This document shows, in pieces, positions 24,136-32,882 of a DNA stretch of 46,006 nt. Below the pieces are notes generated by a model. That model saw only the letters and a program-made list of their open reading frames with translations. It was not told where the DNA came from and did no database searches. Every line of letters begins with the position of its first letter. The first letter of the stretch is position 1. The DNA comes from Virgibacillus sp. AGTR (lineage in GTDB: Bacteria > Bacillota > Bacilli > Bacillales > Amphibacillaceae), in contig NZ_JAJERH010000031.1 of the NCBI RefSeq assembly GCF_016919725.2, forward strand, positions 1 through 46,006, given 5' to 3'. Position numbers and translations under genes: made by a program.

Positions 24136-24591
24136 TAATTGTTTAGAAAAGCCCCGTCTATGCTGGGGTTCCAGAGAGCTTATAGCGTAATAAAAAAAGA
24201 TCTAAGAATATATTTGGAATCAGCTCAAGGAAGTTTATATGAGTGATCAATCTACATTATTTGAAGCGTTTGGTTCATTTACAGGACAAAAAATAAAAGA
24301 TTCTTTTAGATGCAGTAGTGAAGTGGTGGTATTGATCCTGTACAAGCCAGGCAAGCTACTTGCTTACAAAAAGCTCGTGCGGAAATGAGACACCGCTTCT
24401 CTCTCTAATCCTTACTGCTTTCACTAGTTATTTTAGCTAATCGGATAACTCGCCGGTTTCGCTAAAAATATAATCGGATTTCATGAATCTATTCGTTTTT
24501 TTCTATACGAATCTTATATTTATGTTACTATTTTAATAGGTATTAGGATGCGTATGTTAGTGTTATTAGAAAGAAAAAGGGGGGAACCTGC
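24136..24591. other. gap between B4 and the potassium channel gene
   Basis: About 455 bases. It contains GCCCCG-TCTATG-CTGGGG, a weak hairpin, at about 24149 and a small frame or gene remnant at 24239-24388. An AT-rich promoter-like stretch leads up to the channel gene. No riboswitch was recognised, including the c-di-AMP type often linked to potassium genes. Confidence 0.4.
24239..24388 (+). pseudogene. small ORF, possibly a frameshifted gene remnant
   Basis: Forty-nine codons from an ATG preceded by AAGGAAG at 6 bases, beginning MSDQSTLFEAFGSFTGQK. After about residue 26 the composition changes. The neighbouring frame continues as a more protein-like SGGIDPVQARQATCLQ, then KARAEMRHRFSL before a stop at about 24408. 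This looks like two halves of one small protein split by an indel. No family was recognised. Confidence 0.3.
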
Positions 24592-25617
24592 GTGATATTT
24601 TTTAAGCAATTATTCGTAAAAGTAATTAAGTTAAATAATTGGTTTCTGCTATTTGCAACATTAACATTGGTTTTTGCTAGCAGTTACTTTATATATTTTT
24701 TAGAACCAGATACATTTGCAAGTCCTTTTGAAGGGCTTTGGTGGACCATGACAACTGTAACAACAGTAGGTTATGGCGATGTTTCTCCAGTTACCGTTCC
24801 CGGGAAGCTATTTGCAATGTTTTTATACATTGTTGGGATAGGGCTTATGACAATATTTATCGGTAAAGCAATTGATTTTTTAAGTATCCGCAAACGGTTA
24901 AAGGAGGAAGGGAAATTGAATATCTCAACAGAGGGACATATTATTTTAATTAACTGGACAAAAAAAGCAAAGATTACATTAGATGAGCTTTTACATACGT
25001 TTAAGGATATACCAATTGTTGTTATTGACGAAAAATTAGAGAAAACCCCAATATTGCATGAACAAGTAGAATTTGTTCACGGAAATCCAGCGAATCAGGA
25101 TGTATTATTACAAGCAAATTTGCTGAAGTGCAAATCCGTGATGGTTTTTGCTCCTGAGAATACGATAGCAACATCTCAGGCAGATGGGCAAACCTTACTA
25201 ATTGCAACCATCCTTGAAGGAATAGGGAAGGAATATAAACAAAATATCTATACCATTTGTGAAGTATTGGAATCGACGCATATTCAAGCATTTAAACATG
25301 CTTCTGTAGAGGAATTTATTACTGCAAACGATACAGCTGGGCATCTTGCGGCACGTTCCATACTTTTCAATGGCTCCAGTGAAATCATTCGACAACTGAC
25401 GAGTCATAAAGGCTACGATCTTTATTCGATTGGTAAAAAAGAAACATGGAACACGTATGAAGAAGCGCGTACTGATTTAGCACAGCAAGGAGCAATGCTA
25501 ATAGCAAATGGCAACGATTTATCCATAATAAATCAATTGAAAAAACCTATACCAACGGATGCAAAACTATTTATAATTTGTGATCAGCTTACGTATGAAA
25601 AAATTGTTACGCAATAA
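24592..25617 (+). CDS. two-TM potassium channel with RCK/TrkA-N domain (YugO-like)
   Basis: Forms a K+ channel in the cytoplasmic membrane. TM1 spans about residues 16-35, then comes the pore helix, and the selectivity filter TVGYGD is at residues 58-63. TM2 ends near residue 98 (LYIVGIGLMTIFIGKAI), followed by a cytoplasmic RCK/Rossmann domain from about 110 (GHIILINWTKKAK). Length 341, close to B. subtilis YugO, the channel linked to electrical signalling in biofilms. The start is GTG with AAAGGGGGG 7 bases upstream. No mstX-like gene precedes it. The Rossmann loop lacks a classical GxGxxG, so the ligand is uncertain. Confidence 0.9.
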   Translation: MIFFKQLFVKVIKLNNWFLLFATLTLVFASSYFIYFLEPDTFASPFEGLWWTMTTVTTVGYGDVSPVTVPGKLFAMFLYIVGIGLMTIFIGKAIDFLSIRKRLKEEGKLNISTEGHIILINWTKKAKITLDELLHTFKDIPIVVIDEKLEKTPILHEQVEFVHGNPANQDVLLQANLLKCKSVMVFAPENTIATSQADGQTLLIATILEGIGKEYKQNIYTICEVLESTHIQAFKHASVEEFITANDTAGHLAARSILFNGSSEIIRQLTSHKGYDLYSIGKKETWNTYEEARTDLAQQGAMLIANGNDLSIINQLKKPIPTDAKLFIICDQLTYEKIVTQ

Positions 25618-25858
25618 AAATAAACATTTGTTTAACTAGATGGAGACGAGGATAAAACTGTGTTTATCAACAACTGGAATGATGGTTCGTGTAACTAAGC
25701 TGCTCCAGAAATCGACTTCACTTTTGGCATGCGGCTGTTAAGCTTCCTTGGGGGCAGCGAGATCTTTCCTCTCACAGTAATTACGTATATTTCTGGAGAG
25801 AGCGTAGTTTATCCCACAAATAACTGGCAGTAATACCCCCAAGGATTGAAGTTTCACT
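25618..25858. repeat. hairpin-forming element plus family D fragment between convergent genes
   Basis: GAGGATAAA near 25648 and TTTATCCC near 25808 mark ends in inverted orientation. Inside, GCTCCAGAAAT (25702-25712) pairs with ATTTCTGGAG (25789-25798). The last 50 bases (25809-25860) match the right half of family D (ATAACTGGCAGTAATACC, GATTGAAGTTTCAC). It lies between the channel gene (plus) and ligD (minus), where terminators are expected; none is classical. Confidence 0.5.
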
Positions 25859-27661
25859 TTATTTTTGTAATAGCTTTAATACGTTGGATACGGATTGTTT
25901 CTCCTTTTCCCTGTGATAGCTATTAAAAGGGCAGCCTTTGTATCTCACACGATCCACTACATTCTTGATCGTAAAGGCTTGAGGATTGAGCTTGTCTGTC
26001 AATTCATCCCAAAATAATGGAGTTGCAACAGTGGCATCTAGGGTTTTTCTTGGTGAATAAGGGGCAATAATTGTCTTGTTCTTCCCATGTTGCACATAGT
26101 CAATATATAATCTGTCATTTCGCTTGTCTTTCATACGTTCAGTTGTAAATAACTGAGGATAAGCATTTTCAACAGTCCATGCAATTGCTTGCGTAAATAA
26201 TGCGGTCTGCTCATAGGTCATGCTTCTTTCCGGAATAGGGATATAGATTTGCAATCCTTTATTGCCTGAAGTCTTCACAAAGGATGTCAATTTTAAGTCA
26301 TCTAGTATGGGTTTGATTATTTGTGCCGCCTTTATGGCTAAATGAAATCGTTCTCTATCGGGAGGATCTAAATCAAAGACGATTTCTTGGGGATAGCTAC
26401 TAGCCAACGTTTGAAACGGAACGTGAAATTCAACAGTGCCATGGTTAGCAAGCCATATGAGTGTATGGAGCGAATCACAAAGAATAGAGCTTTCACCATC
26501 CGCTTGTACACGTGGAATAAAATCTGGTGCATACGCTGGTAAATGCTTTTGAAAGAAGTGCTCAGCTTCTACGCCATCTGGTGCACGAATGATAGTTAAA
26601 GCACGCTCCTTTAAAAATGGCAGCATATAAGGAGCGATTTCTCTTATATAAATAAGCAGATCCCCCTTCGTTAGATGCCTTTTTGGCCAGAGTAATTTTG
26701 TCGTATTTGTCAATTCTATATTTTCAGGAAGCATAGCCATATCAAGATGTAATCTATCAACTGTTAAGTCTTTCGCGTGTACATCAGGCTGTAGTTTGGT
26801 AAACTCTGGCTCTCGAAGTTCCCCATCGTATAAATCTAAACTATGGATGGCCGCGCAAATGGCAGGTGGTAACGTGAATACAGAACCTGTTTGTTTACTA
26901 CCCTTATGGATAAATAGATCTTTTAATGTATGAAGTGCTTCCTCATCTAATCCATGTTTACACTTTCCGATGTCAACGATGGTATCTTCTTGGAAGACGG
27001 CGACGGAAAAATAATTATTTCTCATATCGAAGGCAGTTAAGAAACCATGTAATGTTCTCCAATTTTTTATTTTAAACCAATCCTGATGGTTTTTACCGGC
27101 CTTATAAGTACTACGTTTTCGTTTAGCAATAATTCCTTCTCCTTTATTTGTAAAAACGCGTTCTAATAACAGCTCAGCATTTGGATATGCGTTTACAAAT
27201 TGTATGATATTGTTGTGCTTCAGTTGAGAAATGAGAGCTTCTAAAGCTTGCTTACGCTTCGTAAACATTTCTTGGTATAGTTGTCTGCCCTTTTGCATAA
27301 TAAGATCAAATGCTAGAAAGCTGGCTGGACGATGGATAGCGGCTTCTTGGACCTTGTCTTTATTTTTTAGCCGCCCCCTTTTTTGAATCCAAGCAAAATT
27401 AGCCTGATACATGTTATTTAATACAACTAGTTCTCCATCAAGCTGTATAGGTAGAAAGGAAAGAAGTCTCTCTTGATTCCGTTTGCAATATTCGATGATT
27501 TCCGGGAACTGTAAAGTTAGATCTTTATTATTCTTACTCATTAGACGGATATTATCGTGCTCCCATTTTAAAACACAACGAAATCCATCGTATTTCACCT
27601 CAAACATCCAATTGTCACCTTTAGGTATATCTGTACTTGCTATCGGTTTCATAACATGCAT
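25859..27661 (-). CDS. ligD: NHEJ DNA ligase D (ligase and primase-polymerase domains)
   Basis: Joins double-strand breaks with Ku during spore germination and stationary phase. At 600 residues it has the B. subtilis YkoU layout: an N-terminal ATP-dependent ligase with nucleotidyl motif EVKYDGFR (Lys23), and a ligase OB domain to about residue 290. The C-terminal primase/polymerase domain has HGTVEFHVPFQ and the catalytic FDLDPPD near residue 428. There is no 3'-phosphoesterase domain, as in other bacilli. AAAAGGGAG precedes the ATG at 27661. The TAA stop falls at the edge of a family D repeat fragment. It is divergent from ku with a 124-base shared region. Confidence 0.95.
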   Translation of the reverse strand: MHVMKPIASTDIPKGDNWMFEVKYDGFRCVLKWEHDNIRLMSKNNKDLTLQFPEIIEYCKRNQERLLSFLPIQLDGELVVLNNMYQANFAWIQKRGRLKNKDKVQEAAIHRPASFLAFDLIMQKGRQLYQEMFTKRKQALEALISQLKHNNIIQFVNAYPNAELLLERVFTNKGEGIIAKRKRSTYKAGKNHQDWFKIKNWRTLHGFLTAFDMRNNYFSVAVFQEDTIVDIGKCKHGLDEEALHTLKDLFIHKGSKQTGSVFTLPPAICAAIHSLDLYDGELREPEFTKLQPDVHAKDLTVDRLHLDMAMLPENIELTNTTKLLWPKRHLTKGDLLIYIREIAPYMLPFLKERALTIIRAPDGVEAEHFFQKHLPAYAPDFIPRVQADGESSILCDSLHTLIWLANHGTVEFHVPFQTLASSYPQEIVFDLDPPDRERFHLAIKAAQIIKPILDDLKLTSFVKTSGNKGLQIYIPIPERSMTYEQTALFTQAIAWTVENAYPQLFTTERMKDKRNDRLYIDYVQHGKNKTIIAPYSPRKTLDATVATPLFWDELTDKLNPQAFTIKNVVDRVRYKGCPFNSYHREKEKQSVSNVLKLLQK

Positions 27662-27785
27662 ATTTCATACTCCCTTTTAAAAAGATCGTTGTATTTATCT
27701 TATTTTTACACAAATGCTGTTGTTTAATCAGGAAGGATAAATAAAGTTATTTCAGCCAAACTATGACAAAGGGAGGTATGTGTGA

Positions 27786-28634
27786 ATGCATACAATGTGG
27801 AAAGGTACGATAAGCTTTGGCTTAGTAAATATTCCTGTAAAAATGCATGCTGCAACAGAAAATAAAGATGTTAAACTTCGACAGCTGCACAAGGAATGCC
27901 AGTCACCAATCAAATATGAAAAAAGTTGTCCGGTCTGTGATCGACCAATAGAGAATGATGAAATTGTAAAAGCATATGAGTATGCCAAAAATAAATTTGT
28001 TGTACTGGATGAAGAGGATTTAAAAGCATTACAGAAGGAACAGGAAGATAAAGCAGTGGAAATTGTCGACTTTGTACAATTAGAGGAAATTGATCCTATT
28101 TATTTCGAAAAAAGCTATTATTTATCTCCGAACGAAGGGGGAGCAAAAGCATATGGTCTGTTACGAAATGCTTTAAAAGATACAGGTAAAATAGGGATAG
28201 CCAAAATGATCATCCGGTCAAAAGGACAGTTAGCTGTTATTCGTGTTTACGAGAATACATTGGTAGTAGAAACCATTCATTACCCTGATGAGGTTCGTGA
28301 TGTGAAAGATGTACCAAATGTACCTGATGAAGTGGAAACCGAAAAAAAAGAGCTTGATACGGCAAAAATGCTTATTGATCAATTAACAACTGAATTCGAT
28401 GCTACGAAATATAAAGATGAGTATCGTACAGCATTACTCGATCTAATTGAACAGAAAAAGAACAATGATGAATCTACTGCTACAGCAACAGAAAAGCCTG
28501 CTCCAGAGGCAGCTACAAACTTAATGGATGCACTGCAGGCCTCATTGGATCGAGCGAAGCAAGAAAAGCCAAAGCCAAAGCAACCGAAGAAAAAGACGAA
28601 AACAACGGCAAAAAAGAAGAAGACAGGCTCATAA
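27786..28634 (+). CDS. ku: NHEJ DNA end-binding protein Ku
   Basis: Homodimeric ring that binds broken DNA ends and recruits LigD. The 282-residue protein starts MHTMWKGTISFGLVNIPV, the diagnostic bacterial Ku N-terminus, with CPVCDRPIENDEIVKAYEY following. The core ends near residue 220. The last 35 residues are a Lys/Pro-rich tail (KPKPKQPKKKTKTTAKKKK) of the type that aids DNA threading. GGGAGG is 9 bases before the ATG. It is divergent from ligD; in B. subtilis this pair (ykoV/ykoU) is sigma-G controlled, but I could not see a convincing sigma-G promoter. Repeat C2 starts right after the stop. Confidence 0.95.
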   Translation: MHTMWKGTISFGLVNIPVKMHAATENKDVKLRQLHKECQSPIKYEKSCPVCDRPIENDEIVKAYEYAKNKFVVLDEEDLKALQKEQEDKAVEIVDFVQLEEIDPIYFEKSYYLSPNEGGAKAYGLLRNALKDTGKIGIAKMIIRSKGQLAVIRVYENTLVVETIHYPDEVRDVKDVPNVPDEVETEKKELDTAKMLIDQLTTEFDATKYKDEYRTALLDLIEQKKNNDESTATATEKPAPEAATNLMDALQASLDRAKQEKPKPKQPKKKTKTTAKKKKTGS

Positions 28635-28635
28635 A

Positions 28636-28935
28636 GAGGCTGAGACAAAAGAATGAAGAATCCAATTAAAAACGAACGATGATTGGTTGAAATTAATTAT
28701 CGTTCGTTTATTGATCAGAATCATTCATTTAGCACCTGAAATAAGTGAGACTCTGGCGGGAACAGTACGAGTCCGAAGATTCACGTGGTAACGTGTTTTT
28801 CTTTACCAAGTTAGCTGTGGCCGTGCTCGTGGAAAGAGCGTATATTTTCACGGTGCGGCGATGATACTCCTATTGATAACATGATTATTCGTATTTTCAG
28901 TAAAGAAGTTGTGTTTTGTCCCAGCCTCTTTTCAT
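28636..28935 (-). repeat. interspersed repeat family C, copy C2
   Basis: Begins one base after the ku stop with GAGGCTGAGACAAAAG and ends TTTTGTCCCAGCCTC, giving 15-base terminal inverted repeats with one mismatch. Inside, in reverse orientation, are the AACGAACGAT hairpin, GAGACTC, GGCGGGAA, the TTGGTAA/TTACCA stem and GGCCGTGCTCG. About 300 bp, non-coding. It matches copy C1 at 4440-4650 over the core and tail. Confidence 0.8.
28668..28710. terminator. repeat-borne intrinsic terminator of ku
   Basis: AAACGAACGAT pairs with ATCGTTCGTTT about 35 bases after the ku stop. It is part of family C. Confidence 0.65.
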
Positions 28936-29226
28936 GCTGTCAAAAATGTCTCGACAGGCTACTTACGAAGTGTACAAAACGTCATGTGTGGAAAGAAGTG
29001 AAAGAACGGGTTTGCTTGAACTGGCCTTCTCATAAAGGAAAGTGGATTTACCCGAATAAGAAAAGAGAAAAGTAAAACGTAGCCTCGCAGCTTTAAAAGA
29101 ACTGCATGGGCTGCGTTATTGTTGTTTTCACGAAAAGCAATTGATATTCGTCCACCCACACACAGGGTTTCTATAAAAGCTGATTTTTCAGTGGAATGCT
29201 TCAAAATAGAACTTTGGCCAATTTTA
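28936..29226. other. unassigned stretch after C2
   Basis: About 290 bases. A plus frame (28881-29075) encodes CQKCLDRLLTKCTKRHVW and a basic end, but it begins inside the repeat and has no good ribosome binding site; I do not call it. A CGCAG/CTGCG hairpin lies at about 29085-29117. Nothing else is recognised. Confidence 0.3.
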
Positions 29227-29400
29227 CCCCGCATATAATTGGCAGTAAGCCCCACTTCAAGCAATAAAGTGAACCTAATATTGGTGAGTGGGGATCGACT
29301 ACAAGGTCTTTAGGTCATATTCTTATGGTACTAACCTTCCGTGGGAGGTAAACATTAACCTCCACGGATTGAATTTTTACTTTATCCATTACATCATGAC
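29227..29400 (-). repeat. interspersed repeat family D, copy D2
   Basis: In reverse it carries TTAGTACCATAAGAATATG, ACCTAAAGACCTTG, TCGATCCCCACT, TTGCTTGAAGTGGGGC and TTACTGCCAATTATATGCGG, matching D1. It lacks the CCAATCGGACATTTACTGGC segment of D1. Confidence 0.7.
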
Positions 29401-29558
29401 AGCTTTTTTTCAAATCTTTTACAATAACCTAACAAGTCTATGAAATCGGTTAGTAACCTATTTATTTCTATAAAAAATAGGGTAAAGTGGATATTGCACA
29501 CTTATTTAACATTGACCAAGGGATAAGTTTCAGAATTTTTTAAAAAAGGAGATGCGTA

Positions 29559-30575
29559 ATGGAAAGAAATGCCTTTTTTGATAATGCAAAAGTGCTGTTA
29601 ATTTTTTTCGTTGTATTCGGTCATATGATCCAACCTTTTACAGACGGATCTCCGAAAATTAATACGCTATATATGTGGATTTATACTTTCCATATGCCAG
29701 CATTTATCTTTCTTTCAGGTTTTTTTGCTAAAGGTTCTGGGAATATAAAATATATCTTAAATTTAATGAAAAAATTACTCGTACCATATGTTGTTTTTCA
29801 AATCCTCTATTCAGGATATTATTACCTGATTGGTAAATCTGGATGGGAAACGGATTTGTTTAGTCCTCATTGGGCATTATGGTTTTTATTCAGTTTATTC
29901 TGTTGGCATATGTTATTATATTGGTTTAAAAAGCTACCTCCAGTATTGGCAGTAGTTATTTCAATTCAATTAGGTCTAATTGTAGGTTACTTTGGTGAAA
30001 TTGGTCATACGTTTAGTTTATCGCGTACATTTGTATTCTTTCCGTTTTTCCTAATTGGCTACTTCATTACGGAAAAACAGTTAATGTTGATCAAGAACAA
30101 GGGAATAAAGGTAGCAGCAATAATAGTAATGGCTGGAATTGCAACTGCTATTTATTATATGCCTGATTTTAATTCAGGTTGGTTGCTTGCTTCTAAATCA
30201 TATGGAGATTTAGGAATGGGAGAATTTGGAGGACTAGCAAGATTACTTGTCTATTTAACGGCTGCTCTCATGATTGTCAGCGTATTATCGTGGGTGCCTA
30301 AAAAGCAATTTAATTGGACTGTTTTAGGAGCTAGAACATTGTATGTCTATCTGCTTCACGGTTTTTTCATTCAATATTTTCGACAAGCAGAATTATTTGA
30401 GGTAAATCGAATAATAGATTTGGTTGGTCTTGCTGCTATTTCGTTAGCGTTAGTTCTTCTGTTATCAAGTAGGCCAGTTCTCGGTATTTGGCAGCCAGTT
30501 ATTGAAGGAAGAGTATCAATTATCAAAAAGACGTATCAAAAAATAAGTAAGCAGCATCCAAAGACAGAATCCTAA
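29559..30575 (+). CDS. membrane acyltransferase, acyltransferase-3 family
   Basis: A 338-residue polytopic protein with about ten hydrophobic helices, resembling the fucose 4-O-acetylase/WecH-type acyltransferase-3 enzymes that O-acylate cell-surface glycans. The N-terminus holds FFDNAKVLLIFFVVFGHM, with the family's active-site-associated His at about residue 22. The HALWFLFSLFCWHML-like helix and LYVYLLHGFFIQYF near residue 265 are also typical. AAAAAAGGAGATG precedes the ATG. An SDR gene starts 34 bases downstream, suggesting a two-gene operon for surface sugar modification; the acceptor is unknown. Confidence 0.85.
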   Translation: MERNAFFDNAKVLLIFFVVFGHMIQPFTDGSPKINTLYMWIYTFHMPAFIFLSGFFAKGSGNIKYILNLMKKLLVPYVVFQILYSGYYYLIGKSGWETDLFSPHWALWFLFSLFCWHMLLYWFKKLPPVLAVVISIQLGLIVGYFGEIGHTFSLSRTFVFFPFFLIGYFITEKQLMLIKNKGIKVAAIIVMAGIATAIYYMPDFNSGWLLASKSYGDLGMGEFGGLARLLVYLTAALMIVSVLSWVPKKQFNWTVLGARTLYVYLLHGFFIQYFRQAELFEVNRIIDLVGLAAISLALVLLLSSRPVLGIWQPVIEGRVSIIKKTYQKISKQHPKTES

Positions 30576-30609
30576 TCTGATAACAATAAAAGAAAGGGGA
30601 AGAATAATC

Positions 30610-31445
30610 ATGAAAGTTTGTGTGTTTGGTGCAAGTGGTTATGTTGGAAGTTCTGTTTACAAACGATTCAAGGCTATCCCCGAAATTACTGTTAGTGGAA
30701 CATATTTGGATGAACCTGCAATAGTTGCTGATTTAGTAAAATTGGATATAAATGAGCCAGAATCCTTCTCCAACTACTATAAAGCAATGCAACCGGATGT
30801 AGTTGTTTGGTCGGTGATGCACGGACCACAAGAACATCAATTGACGGAGCATGGGCTTCTGCACTTGCTAACCCACCTTACCCCTGAAACAAAGCTCGTT
30901 TATATTTCATCTGATTTCGTCTACAGTGCTGGGAATGGTCCGTATGATGAGGAGGATCCCGCAACCCCTTTACCAGATGATCATGAGCTGAGTAATTATG
31001 CGAATGCTAAAGTCAAAGCTGAACGCTTTATAACGAATGAATTGACCAATTATGTCATCTTAAGAGTAGGTCTGTCTATGGGGAAAATCAGGTTGGCAGG
31101 CTTGATCAACGAACAGATAAACTTTCCTATCATTTACGGTCAGGTAAGCCAATTGCATTCCGTGATGATTTAATTCGTACATTTGTCCATGTGGAGGATT
31201 TAGCGGCTGTCATTGTAAAAATGGTAGTTAATGACGTATCTGGTGTATTTAATGCCGGTTCTCCTAAGACTAGAAGCTTTTATGAATTTATGCGATTAAT
31301 GGCTGAAAAAATGGGTTTCAATCCGGAACTTGTAAGGAAAGCATCTGTCGAGGAAATGGTAGATGGAGAAATGCCGAAGAATACGGCATTACGAACAGAG
31401 AAAATAAATAAATTAATGAACCAAATGTTTAGAGAGAACGTATAA
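30610..31445 (+). pseudogene. SDR-family nucleotide-sugar reductase-like gene with a frameshift (RmlD-like)
   Basis: The first frame (30610-31173) encodes an NAD(P)-binding SDR start, MKVCVFGASGYVGSSVYKRF, with the glycine motif GASGYVGS. The region YISSDFVYSAGNGPYDE and the catalytic YANAKVKAE (YxxxK) follow, as in dTDP-4-dehydrorhamnose reductases. After ILRVGLSMG the frame breaks. The other frame continues GENQVGRLDQRTDKLSY, then FVHVEDLAAVIVKM, to a stop at 31445. One missing base at about 31074-31080 explains it; restoring it gives the expected RVGLSYGENQ. It follows the acyltransferase gene. Either a true recent pseudogene or a sequencing error; both halves are otherwise intact. Confidence 0.85.
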
Positions 31446-31472
31446 TAAAATAACCCCCTTTTTTTTAAATAT

Positions 31473-31509
31473 AAAAAAACAGACGGCTAAGGATAGGCCG
31501 TCTGTTTTT
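31473..31509. terminator. bidirectional intrinsic terminator
   Basis: AAACAGACGGC pairs with GCCGTCTGTTT. A run of A precedes it and a T run follows, so it serves the SDR gene (plus) and the YjiH-family gene (minus). Confidence 0.82.
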
Positions 31510-31532
31510 GGTTACATTAATAGCATAGCAGC

Positions 31533-32882
31533 TTAAAAGATAATATGAGCAATGATTGCAATAATGGGTAGGGTAATTATTGTACGTAACAAAAAGATGA
31601 TTGCCAAATCTTTAAAAGATACCGGTACCTTAGACCCTAATAATAATCCCCCAACCTCAGACATATAAATTAATTGCGTTACAGAAAGTGCAGCTATAGT
31701 AAAGCGGGTTATATCTGCCTCAATGGAAGAAGCAAAGATAGCTGGTAAGAACATATCTGCAAAACCAATTAGGATTGTTTCTGAAGCTGCTTCAGCAGCA
31801 GGAATTTGTAAGAGTTCTAATAACGGTATAAATGGCATACCAAGCCATTGGAAAACAGGTGTATTTTCGGCAATTATTAAGGCGATCAGTCCAAATGCCA
31901 TCACGACAGGAGCGACACCCATCCACATGTCTAGGATGTTTTGGCCACCTTCTTTTATGAATTTATACACACTTGTTTCCTTCTTTGCACGGTTCAATGC
32001 TTTTCGGTATCCAAAGGTAAACACGTTGTCACCTTTCGGAATTTCTTCAGATAATCCTTCCGCCTCTTCGTTTACATACGTATTGGATTTGCGCGAGAGC
32101 GGAGGAATCCGAGGCATGATTAATGCAGCAATAAATCCGGCTACTAAGACTGTTCCATAAAAAGGTAAGAACATATCTTGGAGTTCAACTTCCGATATCA
32201 CTACTAATGAAAAGGTGATCGATACGACAGAAAATGTTGTACCGATTACAGCAGCTTCTCGTTTTGTATAGTAACCTTCTTCGTATTGTTTACTAGTAAG
32301 TAATACGCCAATTGTCCCGTCACCAACCCAAGATGCTAAAGAATCAATGGAGGAACGTCCTGGTAAACGAAATAATGGTCTCATGATTTTCGTCATTAAT
32401 GTACCGAATAATTCAAGTAAACCAAAATTCATAAGTAATGGTAAAAACAATCCGGCAAATAAAAATACGGCGAATAATACATGCAACAGATCATCAAGTA
32501 ATAATTGTCCAGTTGCTTCACCATGAACAAATTCTGGACCAATACGGAAGTAAACCATTACTGCAAATATGGCAGCTATAACACGGGTAATTGTCCAAAA
32601 TGTGCTCACATGAAAAAGCTGTTGAAAAAAAGGAGTCCCTTTTAATTTTTCCCTTCCTATAAGCTTAGCGAATACACTCATTATTGCAGTAATAACAATA
32701 ATTACCATCATAATAGCAGATAACTGATCAGCAAGTAGGGTTTGAACCTTCCCAGCAAGTATGGCTATTGGTATCGTAAGCCCTTCTTCTGTCTGTATAG
32801 GTGACATAAATAAAAAGATACCAATTAAGGATGGGATGATAACCTTAATATGGTCTTTTATGGTAAAGTGATTATTCTTCAT
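31533..32882 (-). CDS. YjiH-family membrane protein with nucleoside-recognition (Gate) domains
   Basis: A 449-residue polytopic membrane protein with about ten helices. Two Gate-type segments are visible: SSIDSLASWVGDGTIGVLLT in the middle and SETILIGFADMFLPAIFASS near the C-terminus. The family is widespread in Firmicutes and its transported substrate is not established. I start at the ATG at 32882 because GGGGG lies 5 bases upstream. An upstream in-frame ATG (MGVLMKNN) and a longer frame to 32942 have weaker signals. It is monocistronic, facing the SDR gene. Confidence 0.85.
   Translation of the reverse strand: MKNNHFTIKDHIKVIIPSLIGIFLFMSPIQTEEGLTIPIAILAGKVQTLLADQLSAIMMVIIVITAIMSVFAKLIGREKLKGTPFFQQLFHVSTFWTITRVIAAIFAVMVYFRIGPEFVHGEATGQLLLDDLLHVLFAVFLFAGLFLPLLMNFGLLELFGTLMTKIMRPLFRLPGRSSIDSLASWVGDGTIGVLLTSKQYEEGYYTKREAAVIGTTFSVVSITFSLVVISEVELQDMFLPFYGTVLVAGFIAALIMPRIPPLSRKSNTYVNEEAEGLSEEIPKGDNVFTFGYRKALNRAKKETSVYKFIKEGGQNILDMWMGVAPVVMAFGLIALIIAENTPVFQWLGMPFIPLLELLQIPAAEAASETILIGFADMFLPAIFASSIEADITRFTIAALSVTQLIYMSEVGGLLLGSKVPVSFKDLAIIFLLRTIITLPIIAIIAHIIF

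Noticed and set aside
28881-29075. 64-codon plus frame with paired cysteines (CQKCLDRLLTKC) after repeat C2
   Set aside because: It starts inside the repeat, has no Shine-Dalgarno and matches no family I know. It could be the end of a lost gene, but the support is too thin.
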